The translations under genes were made by a program, and so were the position numbers. 64,000 nt of DNA from Aplectana chamaeleonis (lineage: Eukaryota; Nematoda; Chromadorea; Rhabditida; Cosmocercidae). Location: NCBI GenBank assembly GCA_029168955.1, contig JAPDOI010000155.1, positions 1,240,001-1,304,000 of the forward strand. The letters are read 5' to 3'. Of the stretch, positions 54,015 through 64,000 are shown in pieces. Within the stretch, counting starts at the first letter, position 1. Every line of letters begins with the position of its first letter. The notes below the pieces were generated by a model, which saw only the letters and a list, made by a program, of their open reading frames with translations, searched no databases and was not told the DNA's origin.

Positions 54015-55680
54015 GGGGCCGGATTCATCAATGTGCTAACCCACGGTTAGCGCCCCTAACCTACCAACCCAGCACCATTTCAGCGATTCATCAACTTACC
54101 AACCCACGCGCAACTGGGTTGGTTACTGGGTCAGCGCTACCAGGCGAAGGAAGCTGGTAGGTGGCTAACCAACCCACTAGATGTCGTGCGCCAATGCTAA
54201 TCGGCGCGCCTCAAAGCGTGCGGCCGCGCGCAGCGGCATCTGGAGCTTTGCCAAACTTGATATCGATTCGCGTGGAATGTGATTTTGAGCATATTGCCGC
54301 GGTGCTACACATTCTCCTGCTATTATTCATGTGCTGGTATTATTCTTCTGCTACTCCTTCTCCTATTACTCGACGTGGGCATTCGTACTGCTATTACTAG
54401 TTTAGGAATGCCTAATACAATAATCAGTGTTATAATCCTTTTTTTAAGTGACTACTTTTCGATTTGCGTGTTCATAGTTTTTCCTTGCCCGTTTAATTTT
54501 TATGCTAATTTTCTTATATATCCCAAGTCATAACATAGTTATTGTTTATTAAAAGAAAAAAGTTATTGAAGTTTAAGCTACTTGAACATTGATTTCCTAG
54601 TTGTATTATGTGTTTTTGCTGGCTAAAATGCTGGGTTGCGGTGATTTTCGAATAGCTAGTCTAGGCTATCTTCTCCTTCTGGTAATTCAAGTTCTGTTTT
54701 ATCGTCAGTGATAGGAATAAGCAGCATTAAAAATTTGATGTAATCCAAGAACCAAGTGAAACATCACTAATTTTTATAATTATTAGGAAATATGATACTA
54801 ACTAAAATTATTTTCATTTGGAATTAATATTTTATCTGACTGTTACTCCTGATTGCAGCATGAACTAGCTTAACAGTTCTTCCAGTCTTTCAATCCTCTT
54901 GTTTGACCCTTTCCCATTTCCTTCACTATTTGTATCGGCTACCCGTGTTTGTTCTCACACTAGATTTGATGCTGTGAGCCACTTACGGTTCGCCGAATAC
55001 AATGTCTTCTAGCACTCACCCTTTCCACTGCTAATCATGGTCCTAAGCCAACCACTGAAGTGTATGCTTCATAGAAATATTTTAGCTTTCTGGAATACTT
55101 CTCATCCGCTTTCTCAATATTTTGTTGAGCAACACGAGCAAGTCACTTGAACAGAGAATTTAATTGTAAAAAAAGCCGCCCATCGTTGTTTTATGTCAAG
55201 AATTATATTCTGCCATTTTTTAAAAATGTTTGGAGTGTGTTCTATAAACGTTATGCACGCATAATGTTTAGCAAAAATGTGCATCCTGTGAGCCAACGAA
55301 AAAAAGACAACTATTTGCAGTTTTTGGACTGTTTTAGAAGAAAAACAATGTTTTAATGAATAATCTTCAGAAATTATGAGGAATCATTTGAAACATGAGA
55401 AAAGCACATCCTTTCTGCTGAAAGGTTGCCGTTGTGTCACTCTTTTTCCAAGAAAATTTATTCATATTCCAGTTTCCTATAATTTTTTTGGGAATTGGGG
55501 CTAATTATCGTGTGTTGTGTGTACTCGAATTACCGCCGACGCATAATAGCCTCGGTCAGCGCAACCCACACTGATTTGCGCTTGGCGAATCAGGATTGGA
55601 GGTGTTGGGTAGGTTAGGCGCTCGGTCAGACTTACCGTCGGTCAACCCAAACCCAACATTCGGTTGATGAATCCGGCCCC
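54015..55680. mobile_element. 1.67-kb element with GGGGCCGGATTCATCAA ends
   Basis: Perfect 17-bp terminal inverted repeats: GGGGCCGGATTCATCAA at 54015 and its inverse at 55664-55680. Sub-terminal regions are rich in ACCAACCCA/TGGGTTGG words forming small hairpins; the middle is AT-rich and non-coding. The target duplication is not evident. Related to the short element at 41727. Confidence 0.7.
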
Positions 55681-56261
55681 TGGTGACTCTCTATGGCTCA
55701 AATACGGTTGCTTTGACTTGTTTCTTGGCGCTCGCGACGGCGTGAGGAGCCGTAAGACTCAATCAATGTCGCTATCTCTCCCACTCCCGCGAGCGTGTAT
55801 GCTTTAAAGTCCTTTTTTTGAGTAAAATGTTGATCATCTTTATATTTCACAGAAAAAGCAGACCAAATCACGATCTTGTTGGGGGGAGGGGACGAGAATT
55901 TGAAAAAATGAACAAAAAATGAAAGAAAACCTTTTGAAAACACAAAAAGTTTGACCAAGTCACGCTCCTGGGAAGTCTGATTAAAATTGACCTTCCCCAT
56001 ACAATAAGAAGTACTCTGACCCTGAAAAGGAAGAAAGCGACGGGGAGGATATTTTGCACTCCCTGCTACGGCGCAGCGCGGCACATAGCATTTCAGCCAT
56101 ATCGATTGCGAACTGCGACTCAAGATGTTCAGAGTTTTTCGGCGCAAGACTGCGTGAGTTTCAAACCCACGCTGCAAGCTGCGGCGATGTCATCTCATTC
56201 CGTTGACCTTTCACCAAGGCCTCACACGAATATGAGAAACGGCAACCCAAGTTCGACGGAT
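55681..56261. other. unassigned sequence
   Basis: A 159-codon minus frame (56177-55698) has no recognisable motif. Confidence 0.35.
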
Positions 56262-56683
56262 TTCATTTACAGGTTAACATTGCGGTGAATGGACTGTACT
56301 GAAGGAGAGGAGTATGCGCTTCATATTAAAGATCGCAACGCTACTACGAATGGATAAGGTAGCATGCGTGAGATAATGTGAATACTCACCATCGATGCAA
56401 TCATTTCTCTCTCAATAACAGCGTTCCGGCGAACTAGTTGACGTTGACAGCACATTTCAAATTGGTGTGCTCCATTTGTACACCGCGGTGGCCGGCTGAT
56501 GGTCGAGTTTGCATCTTTCTTTGATCTTGTCATAGTATGCATCAAATCCCGCGCCTTTGGCTCACCATTGCCAAGTGAACGCTCAGAAACCAGATAAAAG
56601 ATACAGCTCTTTGCAAAGGCGATGGCGTCCGCATTCAGATTGGTTGAAAAATGTCCCAGTAAACGTTGCACGATGATAAGATG
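56262..56683 (-). CDS. possible two-exon 3' end of an unrecognised gene
   Basis: The longer block (to 56390) reads LGHFSTNLNADAIAFAKSCI, then SLGNGEPKARDLMHTMTRSK and QFEMCCQRQLVRRNAVIERE, MIASM. It meets a good splice donor (ATG/GTGAGT). After a 92-base gap with a CTCTCCTTCAG acceptor, the phase continues for 11 codons (YSPFTAMLTCK) to a stop at 56262. Upstream, the frame closes at 56684; an internal acceptor such as TTTCTGAG is possible. I recognise no domain. Splice signals and composition are the only support. Confidence 0.3.
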
Positions 56684-59600
56684 TTATAGAAGAACTAAGA
56701 GCAAACAAAAGTGAAGAAAAGTTGTGGCCCACCATCATATCTTTGTCAAGAACTAATTGTTTGAGGAAAAGAAATGATTTTGCTGCGGTCTATGTGAGTC
56801 ATGCTCTTGTATAGAACGCGTGAATGACAACGGAAGATATGCAGGAGCGAAACAAAAAACCAGCAGCGGTCGATCATAAGGTTGTATTGAATCTCGGCAC
56901 AAAGGCTTTTGTATGGTGCTGGAAGAAAGTGAGGAGTTTGAGAATTTGATAATGAAATGGAAATAAGAAATCTATCACTGGGTTCTCAGTAACCAACCGA
57001 ACAATGCAAGGGAAGACATTTATTACAACCATATGGTCTCTCGGATGTTCATTCCTGCTTTCTGCAATATATTTAGAACACTGAACGAGATGGAGGAGAA
57101 AAAAACTTACGAGATTCTCCATGTGATGTGTTTGGTTTGCTCGCAACTACAATACCGCTGCTATCCGAGGGCGAAAAAGGGCGCAGTTGCCAAAGTGGGC
57201 AGCTCAAGCGGCTTTCTACCACACACCGCCTTAAAGTGCTTTATTTTAAGATCAACATGTTCATCGTGCCACAATTTATCAATATATGAGATAATTTTGG
57301 GATTACCCAATAAAAACCCCTATTTTTAAGATGGAGTTAGGTATGAATTTGATAATGATGCCACAGTATCACGAGCTCGTTCGTTCAAAAACAACAGTAA
57401 ACGATCGCTGATATTGTCATAAAGAAAATATATTACACCTTTAAAAACGAAGTTTCTTAATTTTTGCGAAATATTTTCACATGGTTGTTTGTATCACGAC
57501 ATACTGAACATTTAGTTGTTCTCAAAAGTTCAGATGAAGCAATCTCCAGCTTCCTTATCTTGCAATTTCGGCATGGTCGTATGGGTTAACTGTTTTTCTG
57601 CCTTCGAACTTTACATGGTGGACAGATTTTTGGTTCGTCCTCATCGTTTCGACGGGGATCGTGTCGTCGTATTTAGAGGCCTGGAAAGCAGTACAAGGTT
57701 GTAATGGACTCTATAGACCGTCAAATACTTCCACAGCTTTCCGACAAAACCTCAAGTAAGGAATGCGGAAGCTCAGTCAAACTGACCCAGCAACTCGCAC
57801 ATCTATCAAGAAATGAAGCAGTGTTACGTCTGCTGTTGACGAAAGACCTGTAACGAATGGATGGTGTCATGCGTTGTGCCATGTGATAGCAGATGGTACG
57901 CACGCGCACGCATGCGTCGATAAATGGCCGTATTTAGAGGTTGCAAGACGGATTGAACGGCAAGAGGTCGTTTGTTCAAGACGGAATCCAGAAATGGCTG
58001 TTCATTGTTGGGTTCCTGGCGTATATCCAGAAAGCCTCCAACACCTTTTGCGCTGAAGTATCCGCCTCAACTGCCATATGCCGTTGCGGAGCATTTTCAA
58101 GCGAGTTGTGGACGAAAGACGCTTTAGTTGCCAAATATGACTCTTTCGACCCTTTTTACCCTTGGATAGCAGCGGTACTGTATGTACGGTCCCCCTGTAA
58201 GAGGCGATCGAATGGTTATTCGTTTCTTCGACCCCCGTCAGACCAAAATCGGCTGAGTTTGGCTGAAACCGGGGAGGAAAAACCGACCTCGGTTTCACTG
58301 ACCCTGCCTGTGTGCGCGCCTAGAACACCCGTATCGTCTGGGTGGATCGCGGACGCAAGCAGACGGCCGCAGACGGACTCAGTAGGTTGATTTTCCTGCA
58401 CTCGTTTTGCTGAGCGAGGAGAGAGACAACAAGAATTTGTAGGGGAGAAGGAAACGCAGCATACGCGATCGACGGAAATGAATTTACTACGAAGTGGCGG
58501 ATATGTAGATTAGGTTTCTTTGAATTCAGTGTTCAACATAAAAACAGCCTCCAAGCGTTTCCCGGAGATAAGAAGATAATTTTGAAAAAAAAAACGGCTG
58601 AAGCATGTCATTATTAGTCCTATAGGGACATGTCCTACTCGACCTTTGGGGTGCATAACACAAATAATGGCTCTTCTGTAGATGTTACCCCGACTTCATT
58701 ATTGTAAATCGGGCCGGACCTTTCAATCTGCGATGACAACTCGGGGATTAATTTTATAGGGAATACTGTCTTAAACTAGCTTGGATCTGTAAAAATTTTT
58801 ATGACAGAATTTTTTTTCGGTTCAGAACTCATCAACGTTTTCGCGGAATCGACGATGCAAAACACAGAACAACTTTCGAGAGTGAAAAAAGTCTGGTTAA
58901 CAATTCAGAGACCGTGCGCTCCACGTCTAAACCACGCAGTCGACCACGCGCTCCACGAACAATCAACTTAATGAGTTTTTAAATTGGAGTTTTCATTGTG
59001 AATGAGCCAGTACGAGAAAAATCTGAGGTGATAACTGCCTGCCTTTTTCTTACGAGTCTGCCGGCTGTAACAAGGAGGAATCCAATGTTTTGAATGGAAC
59101 GACAAAATATCGAGTTCATGGCGTGAGTGAGCAAATTGGACACACGGTCTTTCAAGTGTTGATTCGATCAAACAAAAATAACTTTCCAGAGGTGGTTCTC
59201 CGGTGTTTCTCGAGTGCTAAGAGAGGTGAAAAAAGTTGGTCATGGAGTTTGTACCTCTGGCGTATTTATAGCGCGGCCTACTAAAAAAGTCCTAGATGAT
59301 AATGACCTGGATCACAAAAACTCATGACCTGAAAAATTTAGCAGAATTCGTTGGTGCCTCAGACAAGTTTCACCAAATACCCTTCTGTGAATGGGTCACG
59401 AAAGGTGGTAGTGAGTGCAATGAAAAATACAACGAGCTCAACATGGAGTCAGTCATTTCAGCTGATGCTAGCCAAGATGCTAAACTTCTAAGGGCATTCC
59501 GGTGCAACAGTTTCTAATCTCTGCAGTCAGAAATGCCATTCTATCACTGAGAATGGAAGCTGCTCCAGGAGACAGGCGGTATCTGTTTGGGTCTTCTGTG

Positions 59601-60035
59601 AGCATGAAATTAAGTGAAGCTCAGTGCAGTGGTTTTGCAAATCCGCTCATACTTGACAAATGAAGTAGAGCCGGCACGACTCTAATGTTCTAGAAAGAAT
59701 ACAAAGCGGATGTGAGGCACTACATACTGACGTTCTCAGAGCTGAATTCCGGTCCGCATTTGTGGACTACGGGTATTGCATCATGCGACACGAATTAATC
59801 GTGCTGGGCACCACTTGGCCCAGGCACGATTCACCGTTCTCTCAGCACGATTATCACGTGTCGCATGATGCAACAGCAGCAGTCCGCAATTAAGGCCCGG
59901 AATTTGGCCTAGAGAACGGCAGTAGGCATGCCCGAATGATCAATTGCTGAACCCATGTGAAGCCTTTACCAGGATCACTATGAATCCTTCAGAAGGGATA
60001 AGTAATGGTAGTCCACCATTGATACATATCCTCCT
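56684..60035. other. unassigned 3.3-kb region
   Basis: This is the largest stretch without a recognised element. There is a donor-like CTC/GTAAGTTTT near 57110 (minus) preceded by ATGGAGAATCTC, which might be a short first exon of the gene whose end is at 56262. Frames at 57941-58390 (plus) and 58002-58298 (minus) overlap each other and match nothing known. No repeat arrays. If the window holds a host gene, this is where I would expect it. Confidence 0.3.
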
Positions 60036-60540
60036 CTTTTATAAGTACACCTCTATTTGAAGTACACCTCTAATAGGAGTACACCAAAAAGAGAGGGCTG
60101 AGTATAAGAAATAACGTCGAAATCGGTCCTGAAGAGATTTCGCGTTCACTGTGAAGGTTGGCGCAATCTCGGTGCCATATGCTATAACATAGGCGCACCG
60201 AGTTTGCGCAAACGTCCAATAGGGAACGCAAAGTCTCTTCAGGACCACAGGCCGATGTTACACCCATTTTTAAAGTACACCTCTATTAGAAGTACATTTC
60301 AAAATAAGATAAAGAATGAAAATTTGGATCTTAAAACAGTGTAACGGCTTGGAAGAGGACGATAATAATAGCTGACTTTTCACGGTTGTTGATCGCGAAG
60401 ATCATAATTTTATTACTAAAATTTCCATATGGCATTTCCAAAAAACAAGGCTGAGTATTAGAAGTACACCCTCTGTTTGAATTACACCTCTACTAGAAGT
60501 ACACCTGAAAAAGAGGCCTGAAGAATAGAAGTACATGTAC
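60036..60540. repeat. AAGTACACCTCT dispersed repeat cluster
   Basis: Multiple copies of AAGTACACCTCTA, often paired with TAGAAGTACA to form short hairpins (60043, 60060, 60274, 60460, 60485). The MITE-P at 60111-60260 sits inside the cluster. Confidence 0.7.
60111..60260. mobile_element. MITE-P, whole copy
   Basis: Palindrome with outer ATAACGTCG / CGATGTTAC and inner GGCGCAATCTCGGTGCC, TATGCTATAACATAG, GGCGCACCGAGTTTGCGC. Confidence 0.8.
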
Positions 60541-60650
60541 CTCCAAAAGAGAAAATGTGGTAAGCTAGTTCCTGAAAGTGCTCTCAATCGTGGATCGCTC
60601 CACAGGAATTTCTCAGCTGGTCAAGGTTAGCGCTTGTTAATCACCAAAGC

Positions 60651-60788
60651 ATAACGTCGGCATGGATCCTGATGAGTCTTTGCGTTCACTATTGAAGATT
60701 GGCGGGTGCCGTATGCTACAGCATAGGTGCCCCGAGTTTCCGAAAACATCCAATGAGGAGCGCAGTCTCTTCAGGATTCATGCCGATG
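60651..60788. mobile_element. MITE-P, whole copy, diverged centre
   Basis: ATAACGTCGGCATGGATCC at the left, AGGATTCATGCCGATGT at the right. The inner arm lost ~10 bases (GGCGGGTGCCGTATG). It abuts the family-A MITE at 60793. Confidence 0.75.
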
Positions 60789-60792
60789 TCAA

Positions 60793-61324
60793 AGGCAGCG
60801 GTCGCGGTGGAATATGCTTGTCTACTTTTTTCGTCTAGACACCATTTTCTTGATCTATAGTTGTTTAGACCTAAAAGTAAGCAAGTGTGAAAAAAGCCCT
60901 ATTTTGGATGAAATTATTACCCTAAACTTGCAGGTCTTTTGATGTCGGACGTGCACACTCCACATCATCAGCATCGATGATCTCTAGTATCAAGAACGTC
61001 AGCTGGCTTGAAATCGACATTTAATCGATCACCAATTGCCCTCGAACTTTCCTGCTAAAATATTTCTGTCTTCATTTAGTAAAACCTTGGTTGCTAAGCC
61101 TGCTTTCACTATCCAACTGTTTTAAATAGTTAATCTTGTCTTTGAGACTCCGATCTTTTTGGGTGGAGCTGTGCACATGTGCACGAGTCGATGACTCAGG
61201 AACCTAATAACTCTAATAGAGCCTGTTTTTTTTTTGCCCGTAAGCTTCGCGGTTTTGCGCCGTTGGCGGACCAAGCTTCTTTCTATAGTTTTCTCAACAA
61301 CTTTTTTCATCGCGACCACTGCCT
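60793..61324 (-). mobile_element. TTAA-group MITE, family A, uninterrupted
   Basis: Inverted relative to 37637-38174 and full length. Ends AGGCAGCGGTCGCGGTG and, inverted, AGGCAGTGGTCGCGATG; flanks TCAA and TTAA. Confidence 0.82.
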
Positions 61325-61485
61325 TTAAGTAGAGTTCGCGCAATCATTTCAGTCTAATGAATGGACGGGGCTGCGACGGTAGATCACCATGCGCGAATCG
61401 ATACCCCAAGCTTCAATGAGGCCGCCAACCCCACACGGCCAGTCGCCTGGTTCATGCGTCAGACTAAAATGAAAACGGAAACCAT

Positions 61486-61628
61486 AACGTAGGCATGGAT
61501 CCTGAAGAGACTGCGTTCACTGTTGAAGGTTGGCGCAAACTTGGTGCCATATGCTATAACATAGGTGCACCGAGTTCGCGCCACCCTCCAATGGGGAACG
61601 CAAAGTTTCTTCACGATCCAAGCTGATG
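61486..61628. mobile_element. MITE-P, whole copy
   Basis: The clearest copy: GGCATGGATCCTGAAGAGAC, TTGGCGCAAACTTGGTGCC, TATGCTATAACATAG, GGTGCACCGAGTTCGCGCC, AACGCAAAGTTTCTTC. Confidence 0.82.
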
Positions 61629-62184
61629 GTGAATCAAGAGTACTCAGTAAAGGGTTTTTCACAGTTTTGAAAAAAAAAGTAAAATCTCCCAGCACTACAT
61701 GTATATTCAATGCTGTTTCATGCTTTAAAGTAAACGTTTTACGTTTGAGAGGAGCGCGAAGCGGCGAAGGCTCACCCCACATGGCTATACCACTCTAACT
61801 CATTATGTTGCAATTTAGGGGACAAAAGTTTATCCATATTCGTGCGTTAGAGTGTGGACTTCACAGATTCATGCCAACGTCAGTTTATTCATGCTGGCTG
61901 TATAACCAAAAGGAACACACCCTGTGTTTCGAACCCGCTGCGAAAACAAAAGGGTTTTTTGCTAGAAGTGAGAGAAAAGGACTTCTCCCTGCTGAATAAA
62001 TGCGCAGGCAGGTGAATGAATCAGTGTGTTGGGGGTGATGATTCTCCTACACATACAACCGAATGTTGTACAAGAAAACAAGCCGAAGTGCTGGCGACAA
62101 GACAATTATTGGCGATGACTTATAGAATTCAAGGCTCGAACTTCAAATGTCAGATGGCTTCGAGAATGTCCGGTGAATCGTTGA
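61629..62184. other. unassigned sequence
   Basis: Nothing recognised. Confidence 0.4.
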
Positions 62185-62630
62185 AGACACGGGACACCCA
62201 GAAAAATGTTTCTTAGGTTTCATCTTTATCTTGGAGAGGGTCGAACTCCCATCACAATGGTATTTCTGAAATCGTCCAAGACCTCCTACGAACAAAGATA
62301 TGGCTCCTTGAATATGCGTGTATATTGAAGGCAAACATTTGGTGGACGAGCTGTCTCAGACCTGTATTTCTCTTGATTTGAAGTCGCGACAGGAGAGCAA
62401 AACAGGATGAGGACATAGATCGGAAAGGGATTGAAGAACGACGAGTCGGTTGAAATTCATCCACCCATCTATCCGCTATTGAGATCGACAGTCAGGAAGG
62501 AGGCCGAGCCTGTGGTGGTGGCTGGAGGGGTCGGGCCCGTGGTGGTCAAATATATCTCGTTATACAGTAGGGGTCTTCTACCCAATTACACGAAAATCTC
62601 AAAATTCATATCTGAGGGTGTACTGTGCCT
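62185..62630 (+). mobile_element. TTAA-group MITE, subfamily C, third copy
   Basis: Ends AGACACGGGACACCC and, inverted, AGGCACAGTACACCCTCAG; flanks TTGA and TTAA. Collinear with 29374-29856. Confidence 0.82.
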
Positions 62631-62815
62631 TTAAAGTTGTGGTGTGGACTCACCGTGTTTGCAAGATTGCGAGGGTCTTGATGGTGCTATGGGCTTTTGC
62701 TCGCACACGAAAGCGACTGATCAAAGTTCGATCCCTTATGTAAACATGACAGGTTCCTGTTGATGCCCCGTCTCATAATTGTGTTTGATTTTTCTGTGCC
62801 TCACTGATTACTTAA
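62631..62815. other. short spacer between MITEs
   Basis: A B-box-like AGTTCGATCCC occurs at 62725, without a tRNA fold. Confidence 0.3.
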
Positions 62816-63143
62816 AGGCACTGTCCACGATAACAACCGCCTTCGATTTTCTGCTGGAAAACGAAAGGCACTCAAATGGGTGGATTTGTTCAATCCGGGG
62901 ATTATGGCGAATAATTATCATCACTTTACCATCGGTTGTTTTCTTCGAGTCGAATTTTCATTTTATTGCTTTGATCCGTGGCCGCTGAGGTTATTGGGTG
63001 GTGCGTGCGCCTTAAATCAAAGCCTAAGGTAGTGTAGAGCTTTTCTGGGCTTTTTTTCTGGCGTTTTTTACACACTTTTGATGCCTCCAAACTCTCGATA
63101 TCCGTTGAGTACTCAAAGAAGGTTTTTATCGAGAGCACTGCCT
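62816..63143. mobile_element. TTAA-group MITE (GTCCACGATAA end)
   Basis: Ends AGGCACTGTCCACGATAA and, inverted, AGGCAGTGCTCTCGATAA; TTAA on both sides (62812-62815, 63144-63147). Non-coding, 328 bp. Confidence 0.82.
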
Positions 63144-63147
63144 TTAA

Positions 63148-63556
63148 AGGCATCGTACGTGGAGAGAACCATGTTTAATGTTTTCCGGTTTTTGTATAGC
63201 GTTGCCTCTTTAGTAAACGGAAATGTCGAATAATCCCGTAAAAATCTTCATTCGAAAAAAAAATCAGTCTAAATACGCTTCAAAAGTGAATTTAAAGTAC
63301 GCATTAAAACCGTTTTTGAAGTTTTTCTGCATTCCCAGTTTGTACTATCACAATAGTTTTTCATGTTGTTTGATGGTCGCATCAACATTCTTTGTAAAGT
63401 TCTAGATGATCGATCCCACAGCAGTTTTCAGGTGGCGATAACTTTTGAGTGGCACAGTTCCAGAGCCTCAAGTTCCGTGGGTGATGTCAGCTATCCTGAA
63501 TAGTTAGTTTGTAGAGAAAAAAATCGAAATTAAGATTTCCAGCACGGACGATGCCT
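63148..63556 (+). mobile_element. E-type MITE (AGGCATCGTACG ends)
   Basis: Begins AGGCATCGTACGTGGAGA directly after the TTAA that closes the previous element; ends GGACGATGCCT. Collinear with 43968-44408. Confidence 0.75.
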
Positions 63557-64000
63557 ATGAATGAAATCATCACTTATCTGACATTTCTGCTGATGCGTCA
63601 TCGTCGAAGACTGGAAACTGCATGAAACCTAAATTTAGGTCAATTCTGTTCGGGATGAAAGCCTACTTGGGGTTCGGGGAGGCAGCAGAGTGTTTCACCG
63701 AATAATATCGATTTTCCAATTAACTCCTATATTTTCTCAGAGACGAGATGGTTTTAACTGCCCTTAGCATTAAACATTACGTGAGGAGGAAGGTTTCCAT
63801 AATTGATGAAAAAAGTAAATTTTTGCCCAATCACAGAATTGCTATAACCAATTATTCGATTATTCGAATATTCGAATAAAAACTCAATTACTTGGATGTG
63901 GCATGTTAATGAATAGACGAAACCCCACTTTTCATTAAATATGAGAGCCTTTAACTTACCCTAAGGTGTGATAACACACGCTGTTGAAATCACTATGATC
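63557..64000. other. unassigned; TTCGAATA patch at 63845-63880
   Basis: A short AT-rich patch with ATTCGATTATTCGAATATTC; otherwise nothing recognised. Confidence 0.35.

Noticed and set aside
62640..62760. tRNA gene around a B-box at 62725
   Set aside because: The B-box AGTTCGATCCC is good but no A-box or cloverleaf pairing could be drawn upstream.

Overview
The window looks like a piece of a eukaryotic, most likely nematode (strongylid/hookworm-type), genome. Visible in the sequence: moderate GC, no operons and no dense bacterial-style coding. Almost every recognisable protein belongs to eukaryotic transposable elements: RTE-type and CR1-like LINEs, mariner, and a Tc1-like DD34E transposase. 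Short non-autonomous inverted-repeat elements (MITEs) occur everywhere. The nematode assignment is an inference from this element mix. I found no rRNA, no CRISPR and no confident host gene; a few possible exons are listed with low confidence.

Layout. 1-4590: scattered TTAA-flanked MITEs and an RTE-type reverse-transcriptase fragment. 4591-10939: a short palindromic MITE split by a ~6.2 kb insertion, inside which sits a ~5.1 kb near-perfect palindrome (two ~1.97 kb arms, ~1.2 kb loop). 10940-16150: MITEs, a tRNA-like sequence and one possible exon. 16155-19518: a decayed CR1-like LINE on the minus strand. 20146-20866: a mariner fold-back. 21960-22790: another CR1-like fragment. 26575-30881: a three-level nest. 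A family-A MITE was entered by a Tc1-like transposon, which was then hit by two MITEs and a 5'-truncated CR1. 32152-37063: another family-A MITE, entered by a TWA-target (Harbinger-type) element and a nearly intact RTE retrotransposon. 37637-46084: more MITEs. 46085-53582: a family-A MITE apparently split by a ~5.9 kb segment bounded by 22-bp tandem arrays. 54015-64000: further inverted-repeat elements, repeat clusters and a possible two-exon gene end.

The useful result is the stratigraphy. Target-site duplications and empty-site comparison between copies within this window give relative insertion order. They define the target preference of a large group of elements whose ends read AGGCA...TGCCT and which are flanked by TTAA or a close variant. 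Several of these share internal cores but carry different terminal arms. No autonomous partner for this group was recognised here. The only near-intact protein-coding unit is the RTE element at 33745-37019 (endonuclease plus reverse transcriptase, separated by one frameshift).
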